Shown here: positions 6,121 through 6,376 of the stretch, in pieces | How the letters are laid out: each line of letters opens with the position of its first letter | How positions within the stretch are numbered: position 1 is the first letter of the stretch | DNA from: Promethearchaeia archaeon | GTDB taxonomy: Archaea > Asgardarchaeota > Lokiarchaeia > Sigyniarchaeales > SOKP01 | Direction of reading: 5' to 3' | Assembly (NCBI GenBank): GCA_029856445.1 | Contig: JAHQWY010000219.1 | Span: forward strand, 1 to 6,376 | DNA: 6,376 nt | Notes under the pieces: model-generated | What the model was told of the DNA's origin: nothing | What the model saw: the letters and a program-made list of their open reading frames with translations, nothing else | Databases searched by the model: none | Translations under genes and position numbers: made by a program

Positions 6121-6361
6121 ATAATACATCAGATAAATCTAAATTTTGTTCATCAGCAAGTTCCTTCCATTGTTCTATTGCCTCCAACGCATCCTTTTCA
6201 TCCATTTGCTCAATTGCATACCCCGCATGGACGATAACGAATTTTCCAACTTCTGGATTTTGAATTAAAGCTACAATAACTTTTTGTTTTATCCCATCAA
6301 AATCCACTATTGCAGAATTTCCTTCAATATTCAAGATTTTTCCTGGAATAGCTAAACACAT
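6119..6361 (-). CDS. hypC: [NiFe] hydrogenase maturation chaperone HypC
   Basis: HypC/HupF family chaperone, 80 residues, the normal length. It opens with MCLAIPGKI; Cys2 is the essential residue that, with HypD, holds the Fe(CN)2CO unit before it is passed to the hydrogenase large subunit. The second conserved block, VGKFVIVHAGYAI (38-50) with His45, completes the small beta-barrel, and the acidic C-terminal tail is helical, as usual. The ATG at 6361 is fixed by the family, since Cys must be residue 2. Only 15 bases upstream are visible and show no Shine-Dalgarno. HypD or HypE genes, often next to hypC, may lie further upstream beyond the right edge; on the left the neighbour is convergent cooC. 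Its presence implies a [NiFe] hydrogenase elsewhere in the genome. Confidence 0.95.
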   Translation of the reverse strand: MCLAIPGKILNIEGNSAIVDFDGIKQKVIVALIQNPEVGKFVIVHAGYAIEQMDEKDALEAIEQWKELADEQNLDLSDVL

Positions 6362-6376
6362 AATAAATCAATTAGC

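Overview
The window looks like chromosomal DNA of an AT-rich archaeon (by eye about 30% G+C). Start codons lack Shine-Dalgarno sequences, and AT-rich TATA-like boxes lie about 25 to 38 bases upstream of several of them, as expected for archaeal transcripts with no leader or a very short one. The gene content points the same way: an ADP-forming acyl-CoA synthetase, a CooC-type nickel ATPase, HypC, endonuclease V, and a long coiled-coil protein ending in HEAT-like repeats. This mix would suit an anaerobic archaeon with a Wood-Ljungdahl / acetyl-CoA metabolism, such as a Lokiarchaeia-like Asgard or another uncultured lineage. The lineage is inference, because no marker gene is present.

Layout, left to right. 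Bases 1-92 hold the first 30 codons of a minus-strand acyl-CoA synthetase (ADP-forming) that runs off the left edge; its TATA box is at 124-136. Upstream of it on the same strand is a two-gene ABC exporter operon at 284-2100: ATPase first, then permease, joined by a one-base TAATG overlap and followed by a run of oligo-T tracts on the minus strand. Divergent from this operon is a plus-strand cyclophilin (2227-2706). After a 164-base gap comes a 486-residue coiled-coil/HEAT protein (2871-4331), convergent with endonuclease V (4355-5095, minus). A 189-base AT-rich divergent promoter region separates endonuclease V from cooC (5285-6088, plus). cooC is convergent with hypC (6119-6361, minus), whose upstream region lies outside the window.

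The genes do not form one obvious system. Three are linked by theme. CooC matures nickel CO dehydrogenase/acetyl-CoA synthase, HypC matures [NiFe] hydrogenase, and the ADP-forming synthetase can turn acetyl-CoA into acetate plus ATP. Together they fit a hydrogen/CO2- or acetyl-CoA-based energy metabolism, but none of the catalytic subunits is here. The other genes are an exporter, a prolyl isomerase, a DNA/RNA repair nuclease and a structural or scaffold-like protein of unknown role. I see no CRISPR array, tRNA, rRNA, insertion sequence or defence system. The least explained item is the coiled-coil/HEAT protein with its internal 33-residue repeats.
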